DNA from: Mesostigma viride
Lineage: Eukaryota > Streptophyta > Mesostigmatophyceae > Mesostigmatales > Mesostigmataceae
Length of the DNA: 38,810 nucleotides
Direction of reading: 5' to 3'
Assembly (NCBI GenBank): GCA_009746045.1
Contig: RPFO01000015.1
Coordinates: forward strand, 3,764,764-3,803,573
The notes beneath the pieces are model-generated. The model saw only the letters and a list, made by a program, of their open reading frames with translations. It made no database searches and was not told the DNA's origin. Below are positions 19,812 to 29,153 of the stretch, in pieces (within the stretch, counting starts at the first letter, position 1; each line of letters starts with the position of its first letter). The translations under genes and the position numbers were made by a program.

Positions 19812-21529
19812 CTCGTCGTCTGTCCCAACTCAGTCCTCACAGGAGGACTGAGTTGACAATTTTCAACCGCGTGTAGCGACTAGGTGGGGGGTCCATCCCA
19901 AATGTTTTGATGTGGATCTGGGGTGTACTAGATATCATTTTGTTGGCAAAAATACTGCATATGTGAAAACTTGACCCGAACACCTGAAAATTACACGGAC
20001 GTTGGGCGCCCCTCGCGAATTTGCATTTTTCGGGATAAGAACGAGTGGGAAAAATTTAATCAAATCCTGGTGCATGAAGAAAAAATATAGGCATGTAAAC
20101 AACATAGTTCTTGAAGCGTGGCAAAAAACTGGGCTCCATTTGGCCACTGCAACTGCCTGAAACAATTAAAAAACTCTCAGTCCTCAGGAGAGGAATGGGG
20201 CTTTTGCTAACTTTGCTAGCATGTAAGTGCGGTCATACTACATCACCGTGGCCACCAACCATCCCAATCAACTCATTTCCCTTCAAGCATTACAGGACAA
20301 CACACTTGCATCATCATACTTCAGGTATATCATACCTTATCATGTAGTGAGAGCCTATGCATGCATGTAGGGAATGGGCTTGGATACCTACCAACAAAGG
20401 GTTATGTTATAAGTGTCAACCACCAATATAATGGGTAGGTTAAGCATATTTCCATTGTTTCAAACAACAATAGATATGGCTATAACTGTTTTGCCTTGCC
20501 ATGATGTGGCCAACATAGTTGCTGGCACATGATGGCAGTGGTTTGTCACCAAGACTTTTCACTCACCCGTAAAAGCTTGAATGCACCCTTGACGCAGCCC
20601 GTGGCCACACAATCATGCAGTATGAACGTAGCAAAAGAATAACTAACATCTATGAAGGTGTTTAAACCTGCACAGCTCCTAAAACCCTGCACAACTACAC
20701 TGGGTTAAGGCAAATGCCTGCTAACATCATCTGAAAAGGGGGTTTTAGAGAGGGGCAGGCAACGGTCAAGAAAGAGCATCAAGACTTGAACCTGACAACG
20801 CCTCGCAAGCTTAAACTCATGTACGAACATCAAGGAACGAAGAGGCAACGATTATCCGGCTTTACCTGGCACGGCTGGCGTTACCTTGGCCCAGGCGGTG
20901 CCCGCAAAAGTGGCACTTTGCGGCACATAGACCATGACGTGACAGAATGGTCGAGATCATCAAATCTATACTGTCACTCAATATATTCTAATGCAACTCA
21001 TGTTAACATGTAGAAAGAAACCTATCAGCCATTGAAATTGCGCCGGAAAGCAAGCGCAGTAATCAATTCCGTCGACCTGCCTTATCGCAGTTTTTTCCAG
21101 CAAGAACAGTGCCGACACTGGGTAAATCGCATCCCCGCGAGCTAAAAATTGATTTATATCATCTTTAGGGCATTTTAAATCTATTTACTGAGTTTGGACG
21201 GCTAACTCGTCCGCAAACGTAAACTGCATGCATGGGCGCGAGCCGCCATGGCTAGGTCGTGCATTTCCGGAACTCGCGTTTCACGTGGAAAAGTACCCTT
21301 ACCACCTGTACTTTGACCGTACAGTTAGCCGCGCATACCAAATCCAAAAAAATCCCAAAAATATGTCCAAGAAAGATCTTTTCACGTAGTATTTGAATAA
21401 ATTTTGAGAGAATTTTTTTGTCAAACATTCTGACCGGGGCGAATTTTCTACGAAACCCAAAAACTCGGTCCTCTAGAGAGGACTGAGTTCAACTCAGTCC
21501 TCCGTAGAGGACCAGGGACAGACGACGAG
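19812..21529. mobile_element. Non-autonomous TTAA-target DNA element no. 2
   Basis: Terminal inverted repeats CTCGTCGTCTGTCCC (19812-19826) and GGGACAGACGACGAG (21515-21529) are perfect over 15 bp and flanked by TTAA (19808-19811 and 21530-21533). The related sequence at 27226-27250 is the empty site: the flanks join there with a single TTAA. Both ends carry subterminal hairpins built from AACTCAGTCCT and its complement. Length 1,718 bp; the longest frame is under 80 codons, so no transposase is encoded. Confidence 0.9.
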
Positions 21530-21533
21530 TTAA

Positions 21534-22604
21534 TTTTGAAATTATGGCTGGCTTACGTGTAGAGCGACTAGATGACCTAGACGGTGGGGCCGGAAACAGC
21601 TTGCTTGATCAGGGCGTGTGTTTCGAGCCTAACTGGCCGGGAGTGTGTAGTGGTGAGCACCATTGCTGCGATCGCTCTCCCAGCATTTACGAGGAAATAC
21701 CCGCAAATGGAAAACCACTGAAGAAAAGGTCTAGCTAGTCAGTCATTACGTTAGCCATGCCGTGATTCCAAACGTCCAAGAACTGCACACGGTGCAAAGG
21801 CAAAAATCCGGAGGACAGCACTTTCAAATGTGCAGCGGGAACCAAAAGCCCGCGTATGCCAGAAAACATCGTGTTGCTGCAGCGACGCGACGATGTGGAC
21901 AACGAATCCAGTGCCAAGCTCGGAACGGCCGCAAAGGAGATCTGGCATCACAGGGTTCAGATGTGCGGAGATACTACGCGATCCAGCCGGTCCACGACCT
22001 GTTCAGTAGAGCTTGTGCCAAGGGGCAGCACCGAACAGATGTGGGTGACGTTGCAAAAAACACCGGACTTGACGGAGCATAATGTCTCGGTCATAGTCTT
22101 TGACCAACAAACGATGCAAGAGTTCAACAAGAGTCGTGATGAAATCGACACGATAATAAGAACAAAGACCGGAAAAACGATGCAAGTGACTAAGAACAAC
22201 ACCATATTTTGCCGTGTGGGAAAGGAGACTGTGAATATCGGGGTAGCGAATGAAAGGAATTTGCTGATATTTAGGATCCTTGCGCTTATCATAGACAGCC
22301 GTACGCCAGCCCTTCTTGTTATGGGTAATGTTAAGATCGAGGTAATTGCAATGAGTATCCTCCGACGTGAGCTTTAATGTGAGGGACGCTTGCGGGTAGA
22401 TGCCAGGCAGACCAGCGGTGATATACAAATGGGTTGCGAAATCAGGGTTGTCGAAATCAATGACATCATCAATGTATCGACATGTGTGGATAAAACGCCT
22501 GATGAGAACATCATCATTTGAGGCAATGAGATTCTCCATGAATGCAAGCTCAAAAGTGTATAGATAGAGGTTTGCAAGGAGCCCGGCACAGTTAGTGCCC
22601 ATTT
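21534..22604 (-). pseudogene. Reverse-transcriptase element, arm A (5'-truncated)
   Basis: Minus-strand frame of about 200 codons (22602 to 22003) starting at MGTNCAGLLANLYLYTFELA. It shows CRYIDDVIDF, the YxDD catalytic motif, then YLDLNITHN, VYDKRKDP, YGVVLSHLHRFS and a C-terminal HPHLFGAAPWHKLY. In arm B the preceding residues QQAIGIPMGTNCA are visible, the RT domain-4 region. The GIPMGT wording resembles Penelope-like and related reverse transcriptases, but I cannot place the family. After the stop the repeat continues noncoding to 21534. Only the C-terminal half of the RT is present. Confidence 0.75.
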
Positions 22605-22618
22605 AACATATTAATTAA

Positions 22619-23979
22619 CCCATAGTCCGGAAATGGGGCGATATATCGCCCCATTTGACCCCCGGTGGCGCGGCGCTTAATTCCAGGAGCGCCGCGCCAC
22701 CCGTGACGGATGTCAGTGGTCCGGTGGGTCTGGGATCACTTAGGGACGAAGGAGATGCATAGGTTAATTTGGGGGTCATATTCGCCATAGCCTGGTAAAT
22801 ACAACGTGTATTGAGACAGTATCACGTGACTTTGGCGGGAAATTTTCACTCGCGCGCGCGCGTAACGAGATATGGCTGCTAGCGTGCCGTTATCAAGGAA
22901 ATTTTGCGTCTCGCGGCTAGTAATGGTTCAGAATGTTGCTCAGAATGATGATGCGTGATTTTCGTAGGTCAGGGGTGGCCAGATGTATAGCATTGGTAAA
23001 ATACAGGTAGGACATTACTGCTTTCTTGGTCGTCAGTACCAGATGAGTAATGGCATGCCATATTTCGATTTTCTTCTTATGGCCCGGCAGTCTGCGCCAG
23101 CCCGAGCACCCAGTTTTGGTACGGGACATCCGCAGCAGCGTCCCTGTGAATTCGGATGCGTTTATAGGTCATCTTTGCACAGAACATCAACCTGGTAATC
23201 ATGTCGGATGCATGCATTATGCGGCTATGGCGGCCTATGCCTGGAAAGCATTAGCCAGTGTGAGATATGAGCTGGGTCCCGGCCAGCAGAACCCGGAAAG
23301 GTCGTGATCAAGCCAGGTACGGCAACGTGTTTGCATGTCGTTTGCACGGGAATCTGTCGTTTATACATCCATTTTACACGAGTGTATCAGTGCCTCTTGC
23401 AGCAGGTTTCCATGCCTGCTGTATGAGTGCTATTAGCCCCAAATCTGCTCAGTTTGTGGTGTTTCTTTGGAGGATGCCATTCCGTTAGTGCTGGTTTAGC
23501 ACTTCTTTGTTTCCCAGCACTTTTTACAGTCCTATGTGGCTGTATACAATGCATAAGTGTGTGGCATTTCATGGATGGCTGCTTACGCGCGCTTAACCCA
23601 CACACGTAAGTGAGCGCATTATATAGGTCAGATGGGCTATCCGTGCGGTCTGACCCAAGGAAAGCATGGTGGCACTATCTATTGACATTGTCCAACCCCA
23701 GAATAATTTTTTAGAACCCTCCCTGCAGGGGTAAACTACTAAGGGGATTTCCCTTGCCTGAAAATGATCGTCTTTTGTCCAACTTTGGCAGTAAATATCT
23801 TGCAAAGCACTGAATGGACTCGGGATATTATTGCATTTTCTGAAAGCCCTTGAAGTGTAGATACTCCTAGCACCTTGGTTGGGGGTATTTGGAGTTGTGG
23901 CCTATGAGTTATGATTTTTTCCATTTTCAGGGGTCTAAAAATGCCAAAAACCCATTCCCGGACTATGGGGCACTATGGG
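22619..23979. mobile_element. Non-autonomous TTAA-target DNA element no. 3 (piggyBac-like ends)
   Basis: The left end reads TTAA|CCCATAGTCCGGAAATGGG. The right end, complemented, reads TTAA|CCCATAGT, a 10-base partial duplication, then CCGGGAATGGG. The TTAA target duplication and a CCC start fit piggyBac-type ends. Just inside the left end are a perfect 18-base palindrome GGGGCGATATATCGCCCC and a 13-bp stem GGTGGCGCGGCGC/GCGCCGCGCCACC. Length about 1.36 kb; no frame over 85 codons. It sits inside the (TTAA)n tail of the LINE to its right. Confidence 0.8.
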
Positions 23980-25792
23980 TTAATTAATTAATTAATTAAT
24001 TAATTAATTATGAGACTCGTGCTCCCGTTGGGGAGTCACGGAGCATTAACCCCGATCGATGGATGGATGGATGGATGGATGGATGGATGGATGGATGGAT
24101 GGATGGATGGATGGATGGATGGATGGATGGATGGATGGATGGATGGATGGATGGATGGATGGATGGATGGATGGATGGATGGATGGATGGATGGATGGAT
24201 GGATGGATGGATGGATGGATGGATGGATGGATGGATGGATGGATGGATGGATGGATGGATGGATGGATGGATGGATGGATGGATGGATGGATGGATGGAT
24301 GGATATGGATGGATGGATGGATGGATGGATGGATGGATGGATGGATGGATGGATGGATGGATGGATGGATGGATGGATGGATGGATGGATGGATGGATGG
24401 ATGGATGGATGGATGGATGGATGGATGGATGGATGGATGGATGGATGGATGGATGGATGGATGGATGGATGGATGGATGGATGGATGGATGGATGGATGG
24501 ATGGATGGATGGATGGATGGATGGATGGATGGATGGATGGATGGATGGGTGCAAACAATCCTACCGGTCTAATCTATCTACATCAGCTACCTACGACATC
24601 TATCTAAACAACATCACTAACTACAGCATCTATCTAAACAACATCACGCTACCCTAGGGGAGCTGTCTGGCATGCCTCCCGCGGGTGTGCACACGCGGGC
24701 GCTTCCCCACGGGGGGGGGCTCGTTGTCCTCTATGACCTGGGCCCATGCACTTGGCCTTGTCCATCATCTTCTTCCAAATCACGGAGAGGCCTAGGCCCC
24801 CCATGTCCTCTACTAGCTGTTCTTTGAAGGTGCGGGCCTTGCGGCGTCTAACATCACGGGGCCCGGCCCACGTCAGGAGGTGCCGGCCAGGCTGAGCTGG
24901 TCGCAGTCCCGCGGGAGGGCCACGTGAGGTGGGCTACCTGGGTGGTGCGAGCTAGGTGCCCTACGAGCTGGAGGCGCCGCTGCTTAATGGTGCTGGTGAT
25001 ATATGGCATGCCCAGGTAAAGGTCCTCATTGCGGACATGAGCAGCATATCCTACTCTGAAAATGGATCGCAGCATGTTGGTGACCGCGCTGTCCAGCTTG
25101 CGGGCCAGGTCAGCGGTGAGGGCCCATACGTGAGAACCTGAAGGACGAGGACCTTAAACAGGTCCTGTTTCTCGATCTTACCAAGGGGCTTGCGCCACAG
25201 GGCCCGGTAATGGCGTAACACGTGCGAGGCGAGGGAGATGCGATGGTCCACATCACTGAGCCTCGCAGCTCGGAAGCAGGCTGCCCAACAGCTTGACGCG
25301 GTCCCGATACAAAACTCGAGAGCCGTCAAGGAGATAGAGGGGTGGCGGTGAGTGGGTGAGCCCAACCGCCAGGGCCTCTGTCTTCCTGCTGACCTCAAGC
25401 CCCACTGCACGGGCTTCAATAGCTAGGCAGTCAAGCCATGTCTGCACGTGCCCAGTGTCCTCGAAGAGGGTGGTCAGTGTCGTCTGCGTAGATGATGTCA
25501 GCCAGCCGAATCTCCGTTTTCGCTCCGCCATGCCAAAAGTGGTTAGCAACCTGCACCCCTGGTGTCCAAAAACCAAATGTCCTGGTTCCCCACCCACGAT
25601 GCGGGCAAATCGCTTGCGCGCCTGAATCATTACGTATTCGACCACAGGTAGGGCGACAACATGCAGCCCTGCCACACCCCCTTCTGTAAAGGGCATGGTG
25701 GCGTGGTCCCGTAAGAAGTGCGCACCGAAGTGGTGGACCCTTCATTCAAGTTGCGGATGACAGCAATAAGGGGGCGGGGGATCCGGAACAGT
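23980..25792 (-). mobile_element. LINE 3' part, copy b (RT palm to TTAA tail), decayed
   Basis: Minus strand, 5'-truncated at about 25792 and ending in a (TTAA)n tail at 23980-24010. Reading 5' to 3' it shows PRPLIAVIRNLN, VRTSYGTTPP, GVWQGCMLSPYLW, then IIYADDTD (catalytic YADD), EARAVGLEVSRKTEAL, YRDRVKLLGSLLPSC, RISLASHVLRHYRALWRK, MLRSIFRVGYAAHVRNEDLY and the PVGK/RGRHARQLP end, with a stop near 24654. These are the standard domain 4-7 and post-palm blocks of a non-LTR reverse transcriptase. Several frameshifts spread them over all three frames, so it is inactive. Confidence 0.85.
24056..24548. repeat. (ATGG)n expansion in the LINE copy b 3' UTR
   Basis: About 120 ATGG units, interrupted once at 24301-24306. 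Copies at 14300 and 31730 have only two to four units at the same position, so the array grew within this copy. The MDGW and IHPS translations are artefacts. Confidence 0.97.
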
Positions 25793-25970
25793 GCCCATGG
25801 GGATGCCGATAGCTTGTTGGTATACATTGCCCGTGTATAAAATATGTATAAAATCTGTATATTTAATTTTTTGCCGACCTTGGTCATTGGATCTCTTATC
25901 TTGTTGATAACACCTTCATTTGTTTTGCGGGCAATGTATACCAACAAGCTATCGGCATCCCTATGGGCAC
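25793..25970. repeat. Inverted repeat at the 5' edge of the arm B reverse transcriptase
   Basis: About 38 bases at 25793-25833 (CCCATGGGGATGCCGATAGC onward) are the near-perfect reverse complement of 25931-25970, which lie in the RT coding sequence. The ~97-bp spacer is AT-rich. The pair could form a hairpin, or it marks an inversion made during insertion. Confidence 0.85.
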
Positions 25971-27230
25971 TAACTGTGCCGGGCTCCTTGCGAACCTCTA
26001 TCTATACACTTATGAGCTTGCATTCATGGAGAATCTCATTGCCTCAAACGATGATGTTCTCATCAGGCGTTTTATCCACACATGTCGATACATTGATGAT
26101 GTCATTGATTTCGACAACCCTGATTTCGCAACCCATTTGTATATCACCGCTGGTCTGCCTGGCATCTACCCGCAAGCGTCCCTCACATTAAAGCTCACGT
26201 CGGAGGATACTCATTGCAATTACCTCGATCTTAACATTACCCATAACAAGAAGGGCTGGCGTACGGCTGTCTACTATGATAAGCGCAAGGAGCCTAAATG
26301 TACCGGCAAATTCCTTTTATTCGTTACCCCGATCGATATTCACAGTCTCCTTTCCCACACAGCAAAATATGGTGTTGTTCTTAGTCACTTGCATCGTTTT
26401 TCCGGTCTTTGTTCTTATTATCGTGTCGATTTCATCACGACTCTTGTTGAATTAACTCTTGCATCGTTTGTTGGTCAAAGACTACACCCCCCCCCCCACG
26501 TTTAAGATTCTCAGGTTTAAGATCATGAGCCCCTGGATTTGACCTCTACTAGTAGTATAATTGTAGTAGAATGTAGTAGAACTTAGTAGAATCGAATCAC
26601 AGTAGTAAGATTCTTTAAGATCATGAGCCCTGGATTGGTCGGACCCCAATCTTAAACGTGGGGGGGGGGGGTGTATGACCGAGACATTATGCTCCGTCAA
26701 GTCCGGTGTTTTTTGCAACGTCACCCACATCTGTTCGGTGCTGCCCCTTGGCACAAGCTCTACTGAACAGGTCGTGGACCGGCTGGATCGCGTAGTATCT
26801 CCGCACATCTGAACCCTGTGATGCCAGATCTCCTTTGCGGCCGTTCCGAGCTTGGCACTGGATTCGTTGTCCACATCGTCGCGTCGCTGCAGCAACACGA
26901 TGTTTTCTGGCATACGCGGGCTTTTGGTTCCCGCTGCACATTTGAAAGTGCTGTCCTCCGGATTTTTGCCTTTGCACCGTGTGCAGTTCTTGGACGTTTG
27001 GAATCACGGCATGGCTAACGTAATGACTGACTAGCTAGACCTTTTCTTCAGTGGTTTTCCATTTGCGGGTATTTCCTCGTAAATGCTGGGAGAGCGATCG
27101 CAGCAATGGTGCTCACCACTACACACTCCCGGCCAGTTAGGCTCGAAACACACGCCCTGATCAAGCAAGCTGTTTCCGGCCCCACCGTCTAGGTCATCTA
27201 GTCGCTCTACACGTAAGCCAGCCATAATTT
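25880..27230 (+). pseudogene. Reverse-transcriptase element, arm B, disrupted by a MITE
   Basis: Inverted, near-identical copy of arm A. The RT frame can be followed from LVDNTF and QQAIGIPMGTNCA (about 25905-25980) through RYIDDVIDF and YLDLNITHN to about 26480, where a 189-bp TA-target MITE is inserted. The tail (RHPHLFGAAPWHKLY) resumes after 26675. Small indels near 26300-26330 shift the frame against arm A. The noncoding part continues to about 27230, then SINE-like sequence. Confidence 0.75.
26485..26673. mobile_element. TA-target MITE, copy 1
   Basis: Begins CACCCCCCCCCCCACG and ends in the complement CGTGGGGGGGGGGGGTG, with AAGATT/AATCTT inside each end. TA flanks it on both sides (26483-26484, 26674-26675). 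Arm A provides the empty site, GACTATGACC, with one TA. 189 bp, noncoding. The TA duplication points to mobilisation by a Tc1/mariner-type transposase. Confidence 0.9.
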
Positions 27231-27393
27231 CAAAATTAATGCACAAGGCTCCACATTTCCATGATCTCCATTCATATTCATCATCCGCCAGAACGACTCG
27301 AAAACGCGGACAAGATGATAACGGCAGGCTCGAGCTACCATGTTCCGGATTCTCCCGATTTCTGGCCTGCGCTGGTTGTCTCCTTGATATAAT
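27214..27393 (-). mobile_element. SINE-like repeat, copy 3 (in arm B)
   Basis: From AAGCCAGCCATAATTTC to GTTGTCTCCTTGATATAA, homologous to the other copies, with the ATTAATGCACAAGG segment intact (the empty site of element no. 2). A G/C-tract block follows. Confidence 0.65.
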
Positions 27394-27399
27394 TTTTTG

Positions 27400-27536
27400 G
27401 GCGCTGACCCGGCCCCCCCCCCCCAAAAAAAAAAATGGGGGGGGGGGGGGGGGAGGGGGGTCAAGACCCCCCTCCCCCCCCCGGAAACCGCTAGTAGCTC
27501 CGGGAGCCGGAGTGTCGCGGACAGCCAGATAACCGA
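27400..27536. repeat. G-tract/C-tract palindromic block (arm B)
   Basis: A C run, an A run, a long G run, then GGTCAAGACC and a C run (27411-27483), ending in GTGTCGCGGACAGCCAG. The latter is the complement of the sequence opening the arm A block at about 19420. Confidence 0.75.
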
Positions 27537-27551
27537 CTTGGTGCATATGTA

Positions 27552-27734
27552 CACCACCCCCCCCCCAAGATTCTCAGGTTTCAGATCATGAGACTCTGGA
27601 ATTGACCTCTAATCAGTAGTATAATTGTAGTAGAATATAGTAGAACGTAGTAGAGTCGAATCACAGTAGTAAGGATCGTGAGCCCTGGATTGGTCGGACC
27701 CCAATCTTAAACGTGTGGGGGACTGGGGGGGGTG
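27552..27734. mobile_element. TA-target MITE, copy 2
   Basis: 183 bp, about 85-90% similar by eye to copy 1, with ends CACCACCCCCC and GGGGGGGGTG and TA on both sides (27550-27551, 27735-27736). The interior TAGTAGAA repeats and CCTGGATTGGTCGGACCCC match copy 1. Confidence 0.85.
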
Positions 27735-27886
27735 TACATGTCTCACTTGTGTCACAGCGCTTTGTGGTCACGAGGGCCGACTTGTAGTCACGAGGGCCGC
27801 ATGGCCCGAGAATTTGGCTGTGCACGTCTTGTCCGGGTTGTCCCACGCTGGGGACAAGGTAAACGGCGAAACCGCACAACAAACAT

Positions 27887-28551
27887 TAGGGTTGTACCGA
27901 ATAGCGTTTTGGCTTGCCGAATCGGATACTCGGACCAGGGGGGTGCCCCGAACCCGATGCCGAATATATTTGGAGCCTCCCGATACCGATACCGAATATG
28001 TTCGGAGCTGAAGGGCCCTTCCCGAATCGAACACCGAATAGTTCTCCGAACTATTCGGACGCCGATCGAATAATGACGACAGTAGCTACTAATTTCACTA
28101 CAACGTATTAGGTAGACAACTTGTATCAATTATATTAATGAGACTTATTCAAATTAAATTAAATTAAATTAAATTAAAATTTTAATTTAATTTTTGTATC
28201 ACACACACACACAGTTGCCTTCCCTGCATAGTGCATTCAGCTTTTGGGCGTTGGCCTAACTCTGAGTCGGCGGAGGCATGACCGCGCCAGCTGGTGAGTG
28301 GAGGCTGGAGGCTGCGCCGCCCGCTAGTAGGGGTACTACTATTCGATATTCGGAACTACGAATATATTCGTCGAATAGTAGGGTGTCCCGATTTCGATAC
28401 CGAACATATTCGGAAGTAGAGCTTGCCTCCCGATACCGATACCGAATATGTTCAGACGGACAGACCGTTCGCCGTATACTGAACATATTCGGTGTTCGGT
28501 TCGGTATTCGGGGGATATTCGGTATTCGGAACACTATTCGGTACAACCCTA
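27887..28551. mobile_element. hAT-type MITE with subterminal repeats
   Basis: Terminal inverted repeats TAGGGTTGTACCGAATAG and CTATTCGGTACAACCCTA are perfect over 18 bp and flanked by an 8-bp duplication ACAAACAT (27879-27886 and 28552-28559, sharing the boundary base). An 8-bp duplication and a TAGGG start are the hallmarks of hAT elements. Both halves are packed with CCGAATA/TATTCGG and CGATACCGATACC words, likely transposase-binding repeats. The centre holds (AAATT)n and a short (CA)n. 665 bp, no transposase. Confidence 0.88.
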
Positions 28552-28672
28552 ACAAACATCGCACAACTGAACCGTTGACCGGCGCGGGCATAAACTCAAC
28601 TCAACTGCCGGAACTCAACAACCGCGCACAACCTTGAAGAGACCAAGAAAAGATAATCCGCGAGTGCAACTG

Positions 28673-28709
28673 TTATATGGAAATAAACTAACACCCATTT
28701 CACCGGAAA
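28673..28709 (+). mobile_element. 37-bp LINE 3'-end insertion with target duplication
   Basis: TTATATGGAAATAAACTAAC and the next 17 bases are identical to 3692-3728. They are flanked by two copies of TAATCCGCGAGTGCAACTG (28654-28672 and 28710-28728). This is an extremely 5'-truncated insertion of the LINE family at the left of the window. Confidence 0.9.
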
Positions 28710-29153
28710 TAATCCGCGAGTGCAACTGAACTGCAAGGCTTTCCGGCTTTTGAGGGTTGGGGCTGCGGCGCATAAAACGCGAAGCAGTACATTAGCACAG
28801 CAGCTGATGCCAATTTTGCTTGCGCGCACCCTTCCTTTACTACTTCCCCCCCCCCCCCCCTGGTTGAATGTGGCAAATAGCTTCGGGAACCCACAATTTC
28901 TGGCTGCGACAATGTTTAGGCGCAATGCCCGATGGGGGCGGTAACACCAGTTGCCTTCAGGTCTCAGGATCAGGCTGGATTCTAGCCGACAATTAAGACA
29001 AATTGTACTAGTGTATATGCAATGCTGCTAGCGCAGCTCATGCACCTCTGCACCTATCGTCTCTATCGTGTGCGGCTTGGTGCTGCGAATGACAAATGCG
29101 CTTCTATGGTTGCCACATGCGCGTAGTCCAACGTTGTCCAGCATGCCCGCTTG
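28710..29153. promoter_or_regulatory. Upstream region of GT29 gene 2
   Basis: Inverted homologue of 18860-19200. Shared words include GACTACGCGCATGTGGC, CTGCGCTAGCAGCATTGCA, AATCCAGCCTGATCCTGAG and GTGGGTTCCCGAAGC (reading the minus strand). By eye about two thirds of bases match, so this flank was copied with the gene. A C run at 28849-28860 is the main difference. Confidence 0.55.

Noticed and set aside
22619-23979. Small frames (60-85 codons) in TTAA element no. 3 as a transposase remnant
   Set aside because: No acidic catalytic motif or similarity to piggyBac proteins is visible, and the frames do not connect.
24010-24657. Met-Asp-Gly-Trp and Ile-His-Pro-Ser repeat proteins of 170-215 residues
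   Set aside because: Translations of the (ATGG)n array within a LINE 3' UTR.
27886-27904. TTAGGG as a possible telomeric repeat
   Set aside because: It occurs once per end as part of hAT terminal repeats, not in tandem.
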